From contig CAZGKW010000003.1 of the NCBI GenBank assembly GCA_964526295.1, positions 62,001-126,000 on the forward strand: a DNA stretch of 64,000 bases, given 5' to 3'. Of the stretch, positions 26,737 to 36,200 are shown piece by piece. This DNA comes from CAZGKW01 sp964526295. Its GTDB lineage: Bacteria; Planctomycetota; Phycisphaerae; FEN-1346. Within the stretch, counting starts at the first letter, position 1. Every line of letters starts with the position of its first letter. The notes beneath the pieces were generated by a model. The model was not told the DNA's origin. It did not search any database and saw only the letters and a list, made by a program, of their open reading frames with translations. The position numbers and the translations under genes are program-made.

Positions 26737-29700
26737 ATGCGTTTCTCGATCCGTCTCGGTGTGCGTCTGCTGCTGGTGGCCGCGATCGCGTTCGCGTCGG
26801 CCGCACCGGTTTTGGCCGGCACGATACCCGCCACGTGGACGGGGGGCGGCGACGGCGTCGGCTACAACGACGCCGGCAACTGGGACACCCCCGACGTGCC
26901 GGTGAACACGGTCGCGGACGATTATCTCGTGACCATCGGGGCCGGTGCGACCGTCGACTATGACGTGCCGGACGGCGGGGGCGGCAGCAACGCGGTGACG
27001 CAGTTCACGCTGGCCGGCGACAGTACGATGAACGTCCAGGGCCGCAACCTCGTCGTCAACGACACGGCCGACGTGGCCGGGCGGATCGTCGTGACGAGCG
27101 GCAGCTTCACGGCGGCCCACGTCTCCAGCACCTTGTCGGGCGACCGGGCCCGCCTCGAGGTCAACACCTCGGCCAACCCCGCCGACTCGGCCAACATCAC
27201 TCTGAACGCCGGCGGGACCTACTTCGCCACCAACAGCGCCCTCAACGGGACGAACTTCCTCTCCGCCAACGGCACCAACGCCAGCCTCGACCTCTCCTTC
27301 CTGACAACCCTCGACAGCTTCGCGGACCACTTCGGCACCCACACGCGGACGATCTCGGCCACCGCCGGTGGACAGATCGACCTCTCGGGCCTGACGCTCC
27401 TACGCGGCGGGTCGGGCTCCCACGGCGGGAAGGACACGGTCCGCGTCGTCGCCCAGACGGGCGGCACCGTGGACCTGTCGAACCTCCAGCAGACGGACGG
27501 GTTCGTCCACTTCGTCACGGATGCGACGCCGTTCAGCCTGCCCAAGCTGGCCCACGCCGGGGCCGTGACCTACGAGCTGCCCGACAACGCTACGCTCAGC
27601 CTGCCGGAGCTGCTCACGCAGGACGGCGGCGGGTTCGACATTACCGACGGTTCGACCGTCGACGCCCCGAAGCTCCAGGCCCTCGCGAACGGCCACGTGG
27701 CCTTCAGCAGCCCGGGCACGCTCGACGCTCCCATGTTGACCGACTTCTCCGGCAGCGTCCTGACACTGACCGACCCCGCCCAGACGGTGACCACCGGCGG
27801 CCTGAGCCAGATCGACAACGCCCGGTTCATCCTCTCGAACGGGACCACCTTCAGCCAGATCACCGACACCGATTACGTCATCACGTCGGCGGCGATCTCG
27901 ACGGCTACCGTCATGTCGGCGACCGACGGCGGGACCGTCCTCGACGCCAGCTCGCTGACCACCATCGACAGCTTCGCCGACCACTTCGGCACGCACACGC
28001 GGACGATCTCGGCCACCGCCGGTGGACAGATCGACCTCTCGGGCCTGACGCTCCTACGCGGCGGGTCGGGCTCCCACGGCGGGAAGGACACGGTCCGCGT
28101 CGTCGCCCAGACGGGCGGCACCGTGGACCTGTCGAACCTCCAGCAGACGGACGGGTTCGTCCACTTCGTCACGGATGCGACGCCGTTCAGCCTGCCCAAG
28201 CTGGCCCACGCCGGGGCCGTGACCTACGAGCTGCCCGACAACGCTACGCTCAGCCTGCCGGAGCTGCTCACGCAGGACGGCGGCGGGTTCGACATTACCG
28301 ACGGTTCGACCGTCGACGCCCCGAAGCTCCAGGCCCTCGCGAACGGCCACGTGGCCTTCAGCAGCCCGGGCACGCTCGACGCTCCCATGTTGACCGACTT
28401 CTCCGGCAGCGTCCTGACACTGACCGACCCCGCCCAGACGGTGACCACCGGCGGCCTGAGCCAGATCGACAACGCCCGGTTCATCCTCTCGAACGGGACC
28501 ACCTTCAGCCAGATCACCGACACCGATTACGTCATCACGTCGGCGGCGATCTCGACGGCTACCGTCATGTCGGCGACCGACGGCGGGACCGTCCTCGACG
28601 CCAGCTCGCTGACCACCATCGACAGCTTCGCGGACCACTTCGGCACCCACACGCGGACCATCTCGGCGACGAACGGCGGACAGATTGACCTCTCGGGCCT
28701 GACGCTCCTACGCGGCGGGTCGGGCTCCCACGGCGGGAAGGACACGGTCCGCGTCGTCGCCCAGACGGGCGGCACCGTGGACCTGTCGAACCTCCAGCAG
28801 ACGGACGGGTTCGTCCACTTCGTCACGGATGCGACGCCGTTCAGCCTGCCCAAGCTGGCCCACGCCGGGGCCGTGACCTACGAGCTGCCCGACAACGCTA
28901 CGCTCAGCCTGCCGGAGCTGCTCACGCAGGACGGCGGCGGGTTCGACATTACCGACGGTTCGACCGTCGACGCCCCGAAGCTCCAGGCCCTCGCGAACGG
29001 CCACGTGGCCTTCAGCAGCCCGGGCACGCTCGACGCTCCCATGTTGACCGACTTCTCCGGCAGCGTCCTGACACTGACCGACCCCGCCCAGACGGTGACC
29101 ACCGGCGGCCTGAGCCAGATCGACAACGCCCGGTTCATCCTCTCGAACGGGACCACCTTCAGCCAGATCACCGACACCGATTACGTCATCACGTCGGCGG
29201 CGATCTCGACGGCTACCGTCATGTCGGCGACCGACGGCGGGACCGTCCTCGACGCCAGCTCGCTGACCACCATCGACAGCTTCGCGGACCACTTCGGCAC
29301 CCACACGCGGACGATCTCGGCGTCGAACGGCGGACAGATCGACCTGTCGGCGGTGGGACTGATCCGTGGGGGCTCCGGCTCGCACGGGGGCCTTGACAGC
29401 CTCCGCGTCGTCGCCCAGACGGGCGGCGAGATCGACCTCTCGAGCTTGACCACCGTCGAGGGCGCCACCTTCTTCGAGGCCGACGACGGCGGCATCCTTC
29501 GCTTCGGCAACCTCGCGATCACCGGCAGCACCGACATCACCGCCGACGGCCTGGGGAGCACCCTCGCCGCCGAGGGCCTTACCCTCGACCCGACGGCGGT
29601 CGTCTCCGTGACAAACGGGGCCAGGATCGGCCTCGGCGGCGACTTCCAGAACGCCATGACCGACGCCTCGGCCTTCGACATGGACACGGGCCTGCTGGAG

Positions 29701-30141
29701 GTCTGCGGGGCCGGCACCGCCTGGCTCGAAGTCGCCGGTGAAGACCTCGGGGTCGGCGGCACGTCCGGCAACTTCGGCATGATGCAGCTCGTCATCGGCT
29801 CGCCCACCGAGACCGAGATGGTCTTCCTGACGGACATCCTCGACAACGACGGTCTGGGGCAGGCCGCGCGGGAGGCGCTCTACCTGTACGGCTCGGGCGG
29901 CCTCGACGGCCTGGAGATCTACGGCGGGTCGAAGCTGGTGATCGGTGACATCCCGGTCTACGCCTTCATCGACGGGTCGACGGTGGAGCTGCACGACCTG
30001 TTCGGCCCGGGCGAGGTGATCGTCGAGTACAACGCCAGCACAGGCAACGACGGGTTCCTGGTCATCCCCGAGCCCGCCACGCTGGCGCTGCTGGGTGTCG
30101 GCGGCCTGGTGTTTGCCCTGCGGCGCAGGGCCGGAGCCTGA
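26737..30141 (+). CDS. PEP-CTERM surface protein with 218-residue tandem repeats
   Basis: 1134 residues. The ATG at 26737 follows GAGGAGG. A signal peptide ends near PVLAG. An N-terminal domain (about 28-190) is followed by three near-identical 218-residue repeats and a shorter fourth, each rich in Thr, Gly, Ser and Asp with a beta-solenoid-like rhythm (LSLPEL, DAPKL, DAPML). The C-terminus has the sorting signal VIPEPATLALLGVGGLVFAL followed by RRRAGA: PEP motif, membrane helix and basic end, recognised by exosortase (none in this window). Probably exported, cleaved and surface- or matrix-associated. Ligand or function unknown. Confidence 0.9.
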   Translation: MRFSIRLGVRLLLVAAIAFASAAPVLAGTIPATWTGGGDGVGYNDAGNWDTPDVPVNTVADDYLVTIGAGATVDYDVPDGGGGSNAVTQFTLAGDSTMNVQGRNLVVNDTADVAGRIVVTSGSFTAAHVSSTLSGDRARLEVNTSANPADSANITLNAGGTYFATNSALNGTNFLSANGTNASLDLSFLTTLDSFADHFGTHTRTISATAGGQIDLSGLTLLRGGSGSHGGKDTVRVVAQTGGTVDLSNLQQTDGFVHFVTDATPFSLPKLAHAGAVTYELPDNATLSLPELLTQDGGGFDITDGSTVDAPKLQALANGHVAFSSPGTLDAPMLTDFSGSVLTLTDPAQTVTTGGLSQIDNARFILSNGTTFSQITDTDYVITSAAISTATVMSATDGGTVLDASSLTTIDSFADHFGTHTRTISATAGGQIDLSGLTLLRGGSGSHGGKDTVRVVAQTGGTVDLSNLQQTDGFVHFVTDATPFSLPKLAHAGAVTYELPDNATLSLPELLTQDGGGFDITDGSTVDAPKLQALANGHVAFSSPGTLDAPMLTDFSGSVLTLTDPAQTVTTGGLSQIDNARFILSNGTTFSQITDTDYVITSAAISTATVMSATDGGTVLDASSLTTIDSFADHFGTHTRTISATNGGQIDLSGLTLLRGGSGSHGGKDTVRVVAQTGGTVDLSNLQQTDGFVHFVTDATPFSLPKLAHAGAVTYELPDNATLSLPELLTQDGGGFDITDGSTVDAPKLQALANGHVAFSSPGTLDAPMLTDFSGSVLTLTDPAQTVTTGGLSQIDNARFILSNGTTFSQITDTDYVITSAAISTATVMSATDGGTVLDASSLTTIDSFADHFGTHTRTISASNGGQIDLSAVGLIRGGSGSHGGLDSLRVVAQTGGEIDLSSLTTVEGATFFEADDGGILRFGNLAITGSTDITADGLGSTLAAEGLTLDPTAVVSVTNGARIGLGGDFQNAMTDASAFDMDTGLLEVCGAGTAWLEVAGEDLGVGGTSGNFGMMQLVIGSPTETEMVFLTDILDNDGLGQAAREALYLYGSGGLDGLEIYGGSKLVIGDIPVYAFIDGSTVELHDLFGPGEVIVEYNASTGNDGFLVIPEPATLALLGVGGLVFALRRRAGA
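27301..27954 (+). repeat. 654-bp tandem repeat, unit 1
   Basis: First unit inside the PEP-CTERM gene. From about 27376 on it is identical to units 2 and 3 as far as I can compare by eye; differences cluster in the first ~85 bases. Confidence 0.9.
27955..28608 (+). repeat. 654-bp tandem repeat, unit 2
   Basis: Second unit; shares the ACCGCCGGTGGACAG variant with unit 1 near its start. Confidence 0.9.
28609..29262 (+). repeat. 654-bp tandem repeat, unit 3
   Basis: Third unit; near its start it carries ACGAACGGCGGACAG instead, which is closer to unit 4. Confidence 0.9.
29263..29450 (+). repeat. Partial, diverged fourth repeat
   Basis: Begins like the other units, then diverges (LSAVGLIRGG in place of LSGLTLLRGG) and passes into unique C-terminal sequence after the TGGEIDLSSL block. 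Confidence 0.8.
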
Positions 30142-30466
30142 TGCGGTACCCGGCGGTGCTTGGAGGCGGCGAAACGGCGCCGCGATGTGCGGTCCGGCGA
30201 GCCGGATGACGATACGCGGCGTCGACCCGGAGTTGCACATTTCCGGTGCACGTGCCGCCCTCGATTGATGCAGCTTCGGCCGGCGGCGCGCGTACCCCCT
30301 GTCGCGGTCCCAACCTAAATCGTTTTGCAGGGACAGCTTACCGCCGTCTCCGTTTATCAGCTCCTTCTGGCGCGCCGATTGCTCCTTCTCCTTAGGCGAG
30401 GTGTTTGCGTCCAGTGCTTAGGCGAGGTGTGTGCGCCCAGTGCGGGCCTTGGCAAGGAGAGGTCGG
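30142..30466. other. 325-bp gap before the TonB-dependent receptor
   Basis: No gene seen. It holds a 26-bp tandem duplication just before the receptor start. I looked for a cobalamin-riboswitch B12 box and did not find one. Confidence 0.5.
30391..30442. repeat. Two 26-bp tandem repeats upstream of the receptor gene
   Basis: CTTAGGCGAGGTGT..GCG.CCAGTG occurs twice head to tail (30391-30416 and 30417-30442) with two mismatches, ending 24 bp before the ATG. Could be an operator or a chance duplication. Confidence 0.65.
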
Positions 30467-32689
30467 ATGCGGAGGACCTGGGGGTGGTTGGGCACCGTTG
30501 CGGGGGTTTGGGGGGTGTTTTTGGGGTCCGGTTGGGCCCCCGCCGGTGAGGCGCCGCCATCGGGCCCGGCCGCAGCGACCGGTGAGGCTGAACCGCCTGC
30601 CGAGGGTACCCCGCCGCCAGCGCCAGCCCGCGACGCGGTTGGGCCCGAGGGCCCGCGGCCCGGCGAGGCGGCCGCCCCCCTGTCCTACCGGTTCGACGAA
30701 GTCGTCATCACCGCGACGCGGCTGGAGGAGTCCGGCTTCGACCTCCCCTACGCCATCGACACGGTCCCCCAGCGGCAGGTCCGGGAGCGGTCGTACCGGA
30801 CGACGCCCGAGGCCCTCCGCGACGTGCCCGGCGTCATGGTCCAGAAGACGACTCACGGGCACGGATCGCCCTTCATCCGGGGATTTACGAGCTTCCGCAA
30901 CCTGTTTCTCGTCGACGGCATCCGGCTGAACAACTCGGTCTTTCGCCCTGGCCCCAACCAGTACTGGAACACGGTCGACCCGCTCTCGGTCGAGCGGTAC
31001 GAGGTCGTCAAGGGCCCCGGGTCGGTGCTCTACGGGTCCGACGCGGTCGGCGGCACCGTCAACGCGGTCACGCGTGGGCCGCAAGGCTACGGCGACGTCC
31101 TCGGCTACGGCGGGCGGCTCACCTACCGCTTCTCCACCGCCGAGCGGTCACACGTCGGCCGCATCGAGGGCTGGGCCACGCACGACCGGAAGCTCGGAGT
31201 CTATGCGGGCTTCTCGGCCAAGGACTTCGGCAGCCTCGAAGGAGGCCGGGACGTCGGCACCCAGCACGACACCGGCTACGAGGAGTGGGACGCCGACTTC
31301 AAGACCGAGTACTTCTTCGACCCGGACACGCGGCTCGTCCTCGGTCACCAGTCCGTCCGCCAACTCGAGGTGCCCCGGACGCACAAGACGGTCCGGGGCA
31401 TCACGTGGGAGGGCCTGACGCGCGGCGACGAGCTGGCCCGGGACCTGTGGCAGGAGCGTGACCTGACCTACGTCCAGCTCCACGCGGGGAACCGCCAGGG
31501 CTTCGTCGAGGCCGCCCGGTTCAGCCTGTCGTGGCACGAGCAGCGGGAGCGGCGGGAGCGGCTGCGGACTGGCGGCCGCTTCGACGAACAGGGCTTCAAC
31601 GTCGGCACGCTGGGCGCCAGTGCCCAGTTCGAGAGCCCCACGCCCGTCGGCCGCCTGGTCTACGGCGTCGACTACTACCACGACAACGTCAACTCCTCCT
31701 CGACGGGCAACCCCATCCAGGGCCCGGTCGGCGACGACGCGGCCTACGACCTGCTGGGCGTCTTTCTCCAGGACGCCATCCCCGTCCACGACCGGGTGGA
31801 CGTGGTCCTGGGCGGCCGGTACGAGTACGCCCGGGCCCGGGCGAGCGAGGTCTCGGACCCCGTCACGGACCGGCGGATCCGCGTCAGCGACGAATGGGAC
31901 GCCTTCGTCGGCAGCGGACGGGTGTTGTGCCGGCTCGATCGGAAGGGCCACTGGAACGCCTTCGGCGGCGTCAGCCAGGCGTTCCGGGCGCCCAACCTGT
32001 CGGACCTGACGCGGTTCGACTCGGCCCGCACGGACGAGTTCGAGACGCCTGCGCCGGGCCTCGACCCGGAGCGGTACCTCTCCTACGAGGCGGGCGTGAA
32101 GGCCGCCTACGAGGACTTTTCGCTCCAACTCGCGTATTATTACACGGACATCCGCGACATGATCCTGCGGTTCCCCACCGGTCGGACAGTCGATGGGGAC
32201 AGGGAGGTCACCAAGAGCAACGTCGGCGACGGGTTCGTCCACGGGGTGGAGCTGGGCGGGAGCTGGCGGTTCCATCCGCAGTTTACGGCCTTCGGGACGT
32301 TCGCCTGGCAGGACGGCGAAGTCGACACGTTCCCCACCGCCGCCCAAGTGAAGGAGCGGGAGCCCCTCAGCCGCCTGATGCCCCCCCAGGGCCACGTGGG
32401 CTTGCGATGGGACCATCCCAACCGGAAACTGTGGGCCGAGGTCACCGGCACCTTCGCCGAGGAGCAGGACGACCTCTCGACCCGCGACAAGGAGGACACG
32501 TCGCGGGTCCCCCCCGGCGGCACGCCGGCCTACTGCGTGCTCTCGCTGCGGACGGGATACCGCATCCGGGAGAACGTCGACCTGACGTTGGCCCTGGAGA
32601 ACGTGACGGACGAGGACTACCGCATTCACGGCAGCGGGGTCAACGAGCCGGGGCGGAACTTCCTGGTGGGATTGGAGGTCCGGTTCTGA
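30467..32689 (+). CDS. TonB-dependent outer-membrane receptor
   Basis: 740 residues from ATG 30467 (AAGGAGAGG upstream), with a signal peptide ending near WAPAG and a Pro/Ala-rich linker. A TonB box-like FDEVVITATRLEE is followed by the plug domain (TPEALRDVPGVMVQKTT, then SPFIRGFTSFRNLFLVDGIR and GPGSVLYGSDAVGGTVN) and a 22-strand barrel ending in the aromatic terminus VGLEVRF. It imports a scarce ligand such as a siderophore, cobalamin or a glycan; the ligand cannot be read from sequence. A tonB-like gene follows with a 1-bp stop/start overlap, so the pair is co-transcribed. Confidence 0.93.
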   Translation: MRRTWGWLGTVAGVWGVFLGSGWAPAGEAPPSGPAAATGEAEPPAEGTPPPAPARDAVGPEGPRPGEAAAPLSYRFDEVVITATRLEESGFDLPYAIDTVPQRQVRERSYRTTPEALRDVPGVMVQKTTHGHGSPFIRGFTSFRNLFLVDGIRLNNSVFRPGPNQYWNTVDPLSVERYEVVKGPGSVLYGSDAVGGTVNAVTRGPQGYGDVLGYGGRLTYRFSTAERSHVGRIEGWATHDRKLGVYAGFSAKDFGSLEGGRDVGTQHDTGYEEWDADFKTEYFFDPDTRLVLGHQSVRQLEVPRTHKTVRGITWEGLTRGDELARDLWQERDLTYVQLHAGNRQGFVEAARFSLSWHEQRERRERLRTGGRFDEQGFNVGTLGASAQFESPTPVGRLVYGVDYYHDNVNSSSTGNPIQGPVGDDAAYDLLGVFLQDAIPVHDRVDVVLGGRYEYARARASEVSDPVTDRRIRVSDEWDAFVGSGRVLCRLDRKGHWNAFGGVSQAFRAPNLSDLTRFDSARTDEFETPAPGLDPERYLSYEAGVKAAYEDFSLQLAYYYTDIRDMILRFPTGRTVDGDREVTKSNVGDGFVHGVELGGSWRFHPQFTAFGTFAWQDGEVDTFPTAAQVKEREPLSRLMPPQGHVGLRWDHPNRKLWAEVTGTFAEEQDDLSTRDKEDTSRVPPGGTPAYCVLSLRTGYRIRENVDLTLALENVTDEDYRIHGSGVNEPGRNFLVGLEVRF

Positions 32690-33531
32690 TGGGACGGGCG
32701 GCCGGCATAACGCGTGGCGGGAGGATGCGGCGGATCGGACCGCCCGGCGCCCCCTCGCTGGCCCTGTGGATCTCGCTCGCCGCCCATGCCGCCGTCGTGA
32801 CGGTGGCGGCGCTCGCACCGCCCGGCCGCGGCGACCGGGCCGGGCCGGCCTCGACCGTGGACGCCGAGCCCCGCTGGACGACCGTCCGCCTCGTGCCCAC
32901 GCCTGTTCCCCGGCGGTCCAACCAGGCGCGCCGACCCCACGTCGAAGAGCGCCATGCGCCGGCATCGTGTTTCGCCCTGGCCCGCCGGGAGGTACCCTTG
33001 GAGCTTGAGGCCGCGCCGGCGATTGGCCCTGGGCCGGCCGCCGCCCAGGACGGTTCCGACAGCCTCGTCCCGGCGTCCGATGCCGAGAGGCCGTCCGTTT
33101 CACCGACGATCCGGGCTGTCGCCGCTCTCGATACGCCGGCCGCCCGTGCGGCCGAGCTGCCGACGCCGCCCGAGCCGCTTCCGAGGCGAATCGCGCCGCG
33201 GCAGGTCGAGCCGCCGGCGGCGGGGCCGTCTGCGGTCGCCGGCGTCGGCCGGCACAAGGCGGCGACGCCGGTTCGGGTCCTTCACCTGCCCGCACCGGAC
33301 TACCCGCGGGAGTCGCGCCGGCTGGGCGAGGAGGGCCTGGTGGTGCTCGCCGTCGAGGTCCGGCCGGACGGCGCACCGGGCTCGGCCGACGTGGTTCGCG
33401 GCGGCGACACCCCCCGCCTGGTCTCGGCGGCGAAAGCGGCCGTCAGGAGGGCCCGGTTCCTCCCTGCCACGCGAGGCGGCCGGCCGGTGGCCGCCACCGT
33501 CGAGATCCCCTTCCGCTTCGAGCTCCGCTAG
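32689..33531 (+). CDS. TonB-family energy transducer
   Basis: 280 residues. ATG at 32689 overlaps the receptor stop (TGATG) and uses GGAGG about eleven bases upstream; an ATG at 32725 is less well placed. One N-terminal membrane helix (SLALWISLAAHAAVVTVAAL) is followed by a long Pro/Arg/Ala-rich periplasmic spacer and a C-terminal TonB domain: LPAPDYPRESRRLGEEGLV, then VLAVEVRPDGAPGSADVV and AAVRRARFLPATRGGRPV, ending in IPFRFELR. It transmits inner-membrane energy to the receptor; ExbB/ExbD are not in the window. Confidence 0.88.
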   Translation: MGRAAGITRGGRMRRIGPPGAPSLALWISLAAHAAVVTVAALAPPGRGDRAGPASTVDAEPRWTTVRLVPTPVPRRSNQARRPHVEERHAPASCFALARREVPLELEAAPAIGPGPAAAQDGSDSLVPASDAERPSVSPTIRAVAALDTPAARAAELPTPPEPLPRRIAPRQVEPPAAGPSAVAGVGRHKAATPVRVLHLPAPDYPRESRRLGEEGLVVLAVEVRPDGAPGSADVVRGGDTPRLVSAAKAAVRRARFLPATRGGRPVAATVEIPFRFELR

Positions 33532-33653
33532 GCTCGTCCCCGCACGCCGTCGCCTCCTACGATGGACTGCTGGGCAGCCCCCGTCTCCGGCCCTGAAGAG
33601 GGCCGAGCGACTGCGCAGCGATCGGTTGTACCCTCTCCTGGCCCGTCACGCCG

Positions 33654-33760
33654 TCAGACTGCGTGGGGGCACTTCTTCAGGACCATGAACCAGTCGAGGA
33701 CCTTCGTGTCCTCGGCGGGCTTCTCGACGCGCTGCCTGGCCGTGCCGCAGTCCCTTGGCG
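33654..33760 (-). other. Short conserved module (VLDWFMVLKKCPH), copy 1
   Basis: Reading the minus strand to the stop at 33654-33656 gives APPRDCGTARQRVEKPAEDT followed by KVLDWFMVLKKCPHAV. A near-copy ends at 34387. The frame differs from the overlapping PEP-CTERM gene and I see no start codon with a ribosome binding site, so it may be a gene fragment. Confidence 0.45.
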
Positions 33761-34017
33761 GCGCCCGCAGCGATTGGCGGCAAGCATCAGGATAGCGCCG
33801 CCCGCGGCCAGGAAGAGCGTGCCCGGTTCCGGGGTGATGTTGACGTAGAACTCATGGTTGCTGTCGGCCCACCTGCCTCCGCCCTTGCCGGCCACGCTGC
33901 CGAAGACCGAATAAACGTCACGCAGTTGGCCCCCTTGGGAGGCTGGGCTTCCGCCGCGCCCACCAGAACCGCCAGCAGACCCATCGGCACCAAGACCGAA
34001 GCGGTGGCGCACTTCAT
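33677..34017 (-). pseudogene. Small PEP-CTERM protein, frameshifted
   Basis: ATG 34017 with AAGGAG seven bases upstream opens a clear signal peptide (MKCATASVLVPMGLLAVLVG, cleavage near AEA). That frame soon ends, but the adjacent frame carries SVFGSVAGKGGGRWADSNHE followed by FYVNITPEPGTLFLAAGGAI and a short basic end: a PEP-CTERM signal. The switch fits one missing G in the five-base run at 33930-33934; one base added gives a continuous 113-residue protein. Function unknown; sorting would depend on an exosortase elsewhere. Confidence 0.65.
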
Positions 34018-34273
34018 TGACTATCTCCTTGGTGGGAGCAGACCCCCGGCATGCCCGGCCCGCCCTTGCCGCTGCCCCCTGCACCGCCACCCTTGATCCA
34101 TACCTGGGACCCGACTGCACGGCGGGCCATCGGGCAGGTCGGACAGCGACCGACTGCTGACAGGGCCTCGTCCGGCATCCTTCCGCGCCCCATCGTCCGA
34201 CCACCGCAGGAGTATAGCCCAGATTGGCACGAAGTCAAACCGGGCGGAGGCGAACGGGACTTATTAATAAGAG

Positions 34274-34319
34274 GGGGACAGGCACCCTTTCCATAAGGCC
34301 GGAAAAGGAGCCAGTCCCC
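34274..34319. repeat. REP-like imperfect hairpin
   Basis: Two 19-base arms (GGGGACAGGCACCCTTTCC and GGAAAAGGAGCCAGTCCCC) pair at 16 of 19 positions around an eight-base loop. The GGGGACAGGCACC core is of the kind found in REP elements mobilised by RAYT transposases; no RAYT gene is in the window. Confidence 0.6.
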
Positions 34320-34328
34320 TTTCGGCGC

Positions 34329-34357
34329 AAAGAAGCGGGCGGCCGCGTGGCCGCCCG
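34329..34357 (-). terminator. Terminator-like hairpin downstream of katA region
   Basis: CGGGCGGCC and GGCCGCCCG form a perfect 9-bp stem with a four-base loop; on the minus strand the stem is followed by CTTCTTT. Fits the end of the perR-katA transcript. Confidence 0.55.
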
Positions 34358-34386
34358 TGTGCGTTTCCGGATGTTGCTGCGCCCGC

Positions 34387-34490
34387 TCACTTGCCGTGCG
34401 GGCACTTCTTCAGGACCATGAATCCGTTGAGCACCTGCCCGTCCGCGGCGGGTATTTCGGCGCGCTCGTCGGCCCTGCCGCAACAGCCGG
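34387..34490 (-). other. Short conserved module (VLNGFMVLKKCPH), copy 2
   Basis: The minus strand reads APPPGCCGRADERAEIPAAD followed by GQVLNGFMVLKKCPHGK and a stop at 34387-34389. Similar to copy 1 in protein and DNA. It starts in a different frame just after the catalase stop, without a recognisable start codon. Confidence 0.45.
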
Positions 34491-34549
34491 GTGGCGGCGC
34501 GATAGCCCTGTCGCCGATGGGCCCGTTGGCCGGGGTCGTGGCGGGCGGC

Positions 34550-36064
34550 TCACGCCGAGGTTTCTTTGACGCGCTCCTCCTGGCTCAAAGCGGCCAGTTT
34601 CTCGACCTGTTTGACGTCCAGGCCCAGGTCCTCGGCGACCCGCCGGCCGTAGTCCGGATCGGCCTTGAAGAACAGGGCCGTCTGGCGGAGCTGGATGCGC
34701 TTCTGGGCGCCCCCCAGGTGGGCGACGATGTTGCCGACCAGGTGCTCGCGGTCGGTGTCGGTCATGACGCGGCGGTACAGCTCGCCGGCCTGGAAGAAGT
34801 CGTCGTCGGTCAGCTCCTGGGGATGGCGGGCGGCCTGGCCCTTCAGGTCGATGGGGGGCTCGGCGACCGTCGGGTCGGGCCCGGGGCCGCCCATGGAGTT
34901 GGGCCAGTAGTTCGGCCCGCCGCCGCCGTTCTCGTCGAACCGCGCGTACCCGTCGCGCTGGTAGTTGGCGGCCTTGGCGGCCTTCGGGGCGTTGACCGGC
35001 AGGAGCTGGTAGTTCGTCCCGAGCCGGTACAGGTGGGCGTCGTGGTACGAGACGAGCCGGGCCTGGAGCATCTTGTCGGGCGAGGCGGCGATGCCCGGCA
35101 CGAAGTTGCCCGGACAGAACGCCGACTGCTCGACCTCGGCGAAGTAGTTCGCCGGGTTCCGGTTCAGGGTCATCCGGCCGATCTCGATCAGGGGGTAGTC
35201 GCCGTGCGGCCAGACCTTCGTGATGTCGAAGATGTTCCAGCGGTAGTCCTTGGCCTCCTCGGGCGGCATGATCTGGACGCAGACCCGCCAGGAGGGGGCC
35301 TCGCCCCGCTCGATGGCCTCGTAGAGGTCCTTCGTCGCGTGGTCGGGGTCCTCGCCGGCCAGGCGGCACGCCTCCTCGCGCGTCAGATTCTCGATGCCCT
35401 GCTCCGTCTTGAAGTGGTATTGCACCCAGACGTACTCGCCCTCGGCGTTGTACCACTTGAACGTGTGGCTGCTGTAGCCGTTCATGTGGCGGTAGGTGCG
35501 GGGCGTGCCCCGGTCCGAGAAGAGGACCGTCACCTGGTGGATCGACTCCGGCGTCAGGGACAGAAAGTCCCAGAACATGTCCGGGTCGGGGGCGTTCGTG
35601 GCCGGGTGCCGCTTCTGGGTGTGGATGAAGTCGGGGAACTTCAGCGGATCGCGGATGAAGAAGACCGGCGTGTTGTTGCCGGTCATGTCGTAGTTGCCCT
35701 CCTCGGTGTAGAACTTGACGGCGAACCCGCGGGGGTCGCGGGCGGCGTCGGCTGAACCTTTCTCGCCGCCCACGGTCGAGAATCGCACGAACACCTCGGC
35801 CTTCTTCCCCACCTCCGACAAGAACGCCGCCCGGGTATACTTCGACATCTCGGCCGTGCACTCGAAGACGCCGTACGCCCCGGCCCCTTTGGCGTGGACG
35901 ACGCGCTCGGGGATCCGCTCGCGGTTGAAGTGGGCCAGCTTCTCCGCCAGGTGCACGTCCTGCATCAGGGCGGGACCGTGCGGGCCGGCGGTCACCGTGT
36001 TCTGGTCGTCGTCCACCGGCTGGCCCGACGCCGTGGTCAGTCGCTCGCGTTTCTGCTTCGCCAT
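34550..36064 (-). CDS. katA: Monofunctional haem catalase (small-subunit type)
   Basis: 504 residues from ATG 36064 (AAAGGA upstream). Dismutates hydrogen peroxide. Catalytic His is in [19 protein letters not shown], the Asn partner in [15 protein letters not shown], and the haem-ligand Tyr in [17 protein letters not shown]. The size and [20 protein letters not shown] block fit small-subunit (clade 3) catalases; no signal peptide. It sits 137 bp downstream of a PerR-like gene on the same strand, whose promoter carries a palindromic operator, so peroxide-responsive co-regulation is likely. Confidence 0.95.
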   Translation of the reverse strand: MAKQKRERLTTASGQPVDDDQNTVTAGPHGPALMQDVHLAEKLAHFNRERIPERVVHAKGAGAYGVFECTAEMSKYTRAAFLSEVGKKAEVFVRFSTVGGEKGSADAARDPRGFAVKFYTEEGNYDMTGNNTPVFFIRDPLKFPDFIHTQKRHPATNAPDPDMFWDFLSLTPESIHQVTVLFSDRGTPRTYRHMNGYSSHTFKWYNAEGEYVWVQYHFKTEQGIENLTREEACRLAGEDPDHATKDLYEAIERGEAPSWRVCVQIMPPEEAKDYRWNIFDITKVWPHGDYPLIEIGRMTLNRNPANYFAEVEQSAFCPGNFVPGIAASPDKMLQARLVSYHDAHLYRLGTNYQLLPVNAPKAAKAANYQRDGYARFDENGGGGPNYWPNSMGGPGPDPTVAEPPIDLKGQAARHPQELTDDDFFQAGELYRRVMTDTDREHLVGNIVAHLGGAQKRIQLRQTALFFKADPDYGRRVAEDLGLDVKQVEKLAALSQEERVKETSA

Positions 36065-36200
36065 CTTTGGGTTCCTTTCGTTTGCAGGCGGCCGGGCCGC
36101 CCTTGCTCGGTTCCGTCCCCCGTGTTCCCCTCTTACTTTCGCTTGGCCGATCGTCGCCGGATTCACGTCCCGCCGTCGCGCCGCGCGGACCCGGCGTCCG

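Larger units (their letters stand above)
34018..34386. other. 369-bp gap with two hairpins
   Basis: No gene. It contains a 46-bp REP-like hairpin (34274-34319) and a terminator-like hairpin (34329-34357). Confidence 0.5.

Noticed and set aside
27301..29262. CRISPR-like array
   Set aside because: The 654-bp units are coding, in frame and without spacers.
30142..30466. Cobalamin riboswitch upstream of the TonB-dependent receptor
   Set aside because: No B12-box-like sequence is visible; only a 26-bp tandem duplication.
34387..34550. Read-through of the catalase TGA as selenocysteine
   Set aside because: The frame after the stop is low-complexity Arg-rich, has no suitable hairpin, and the family ends here; the conserved module is in another frame.
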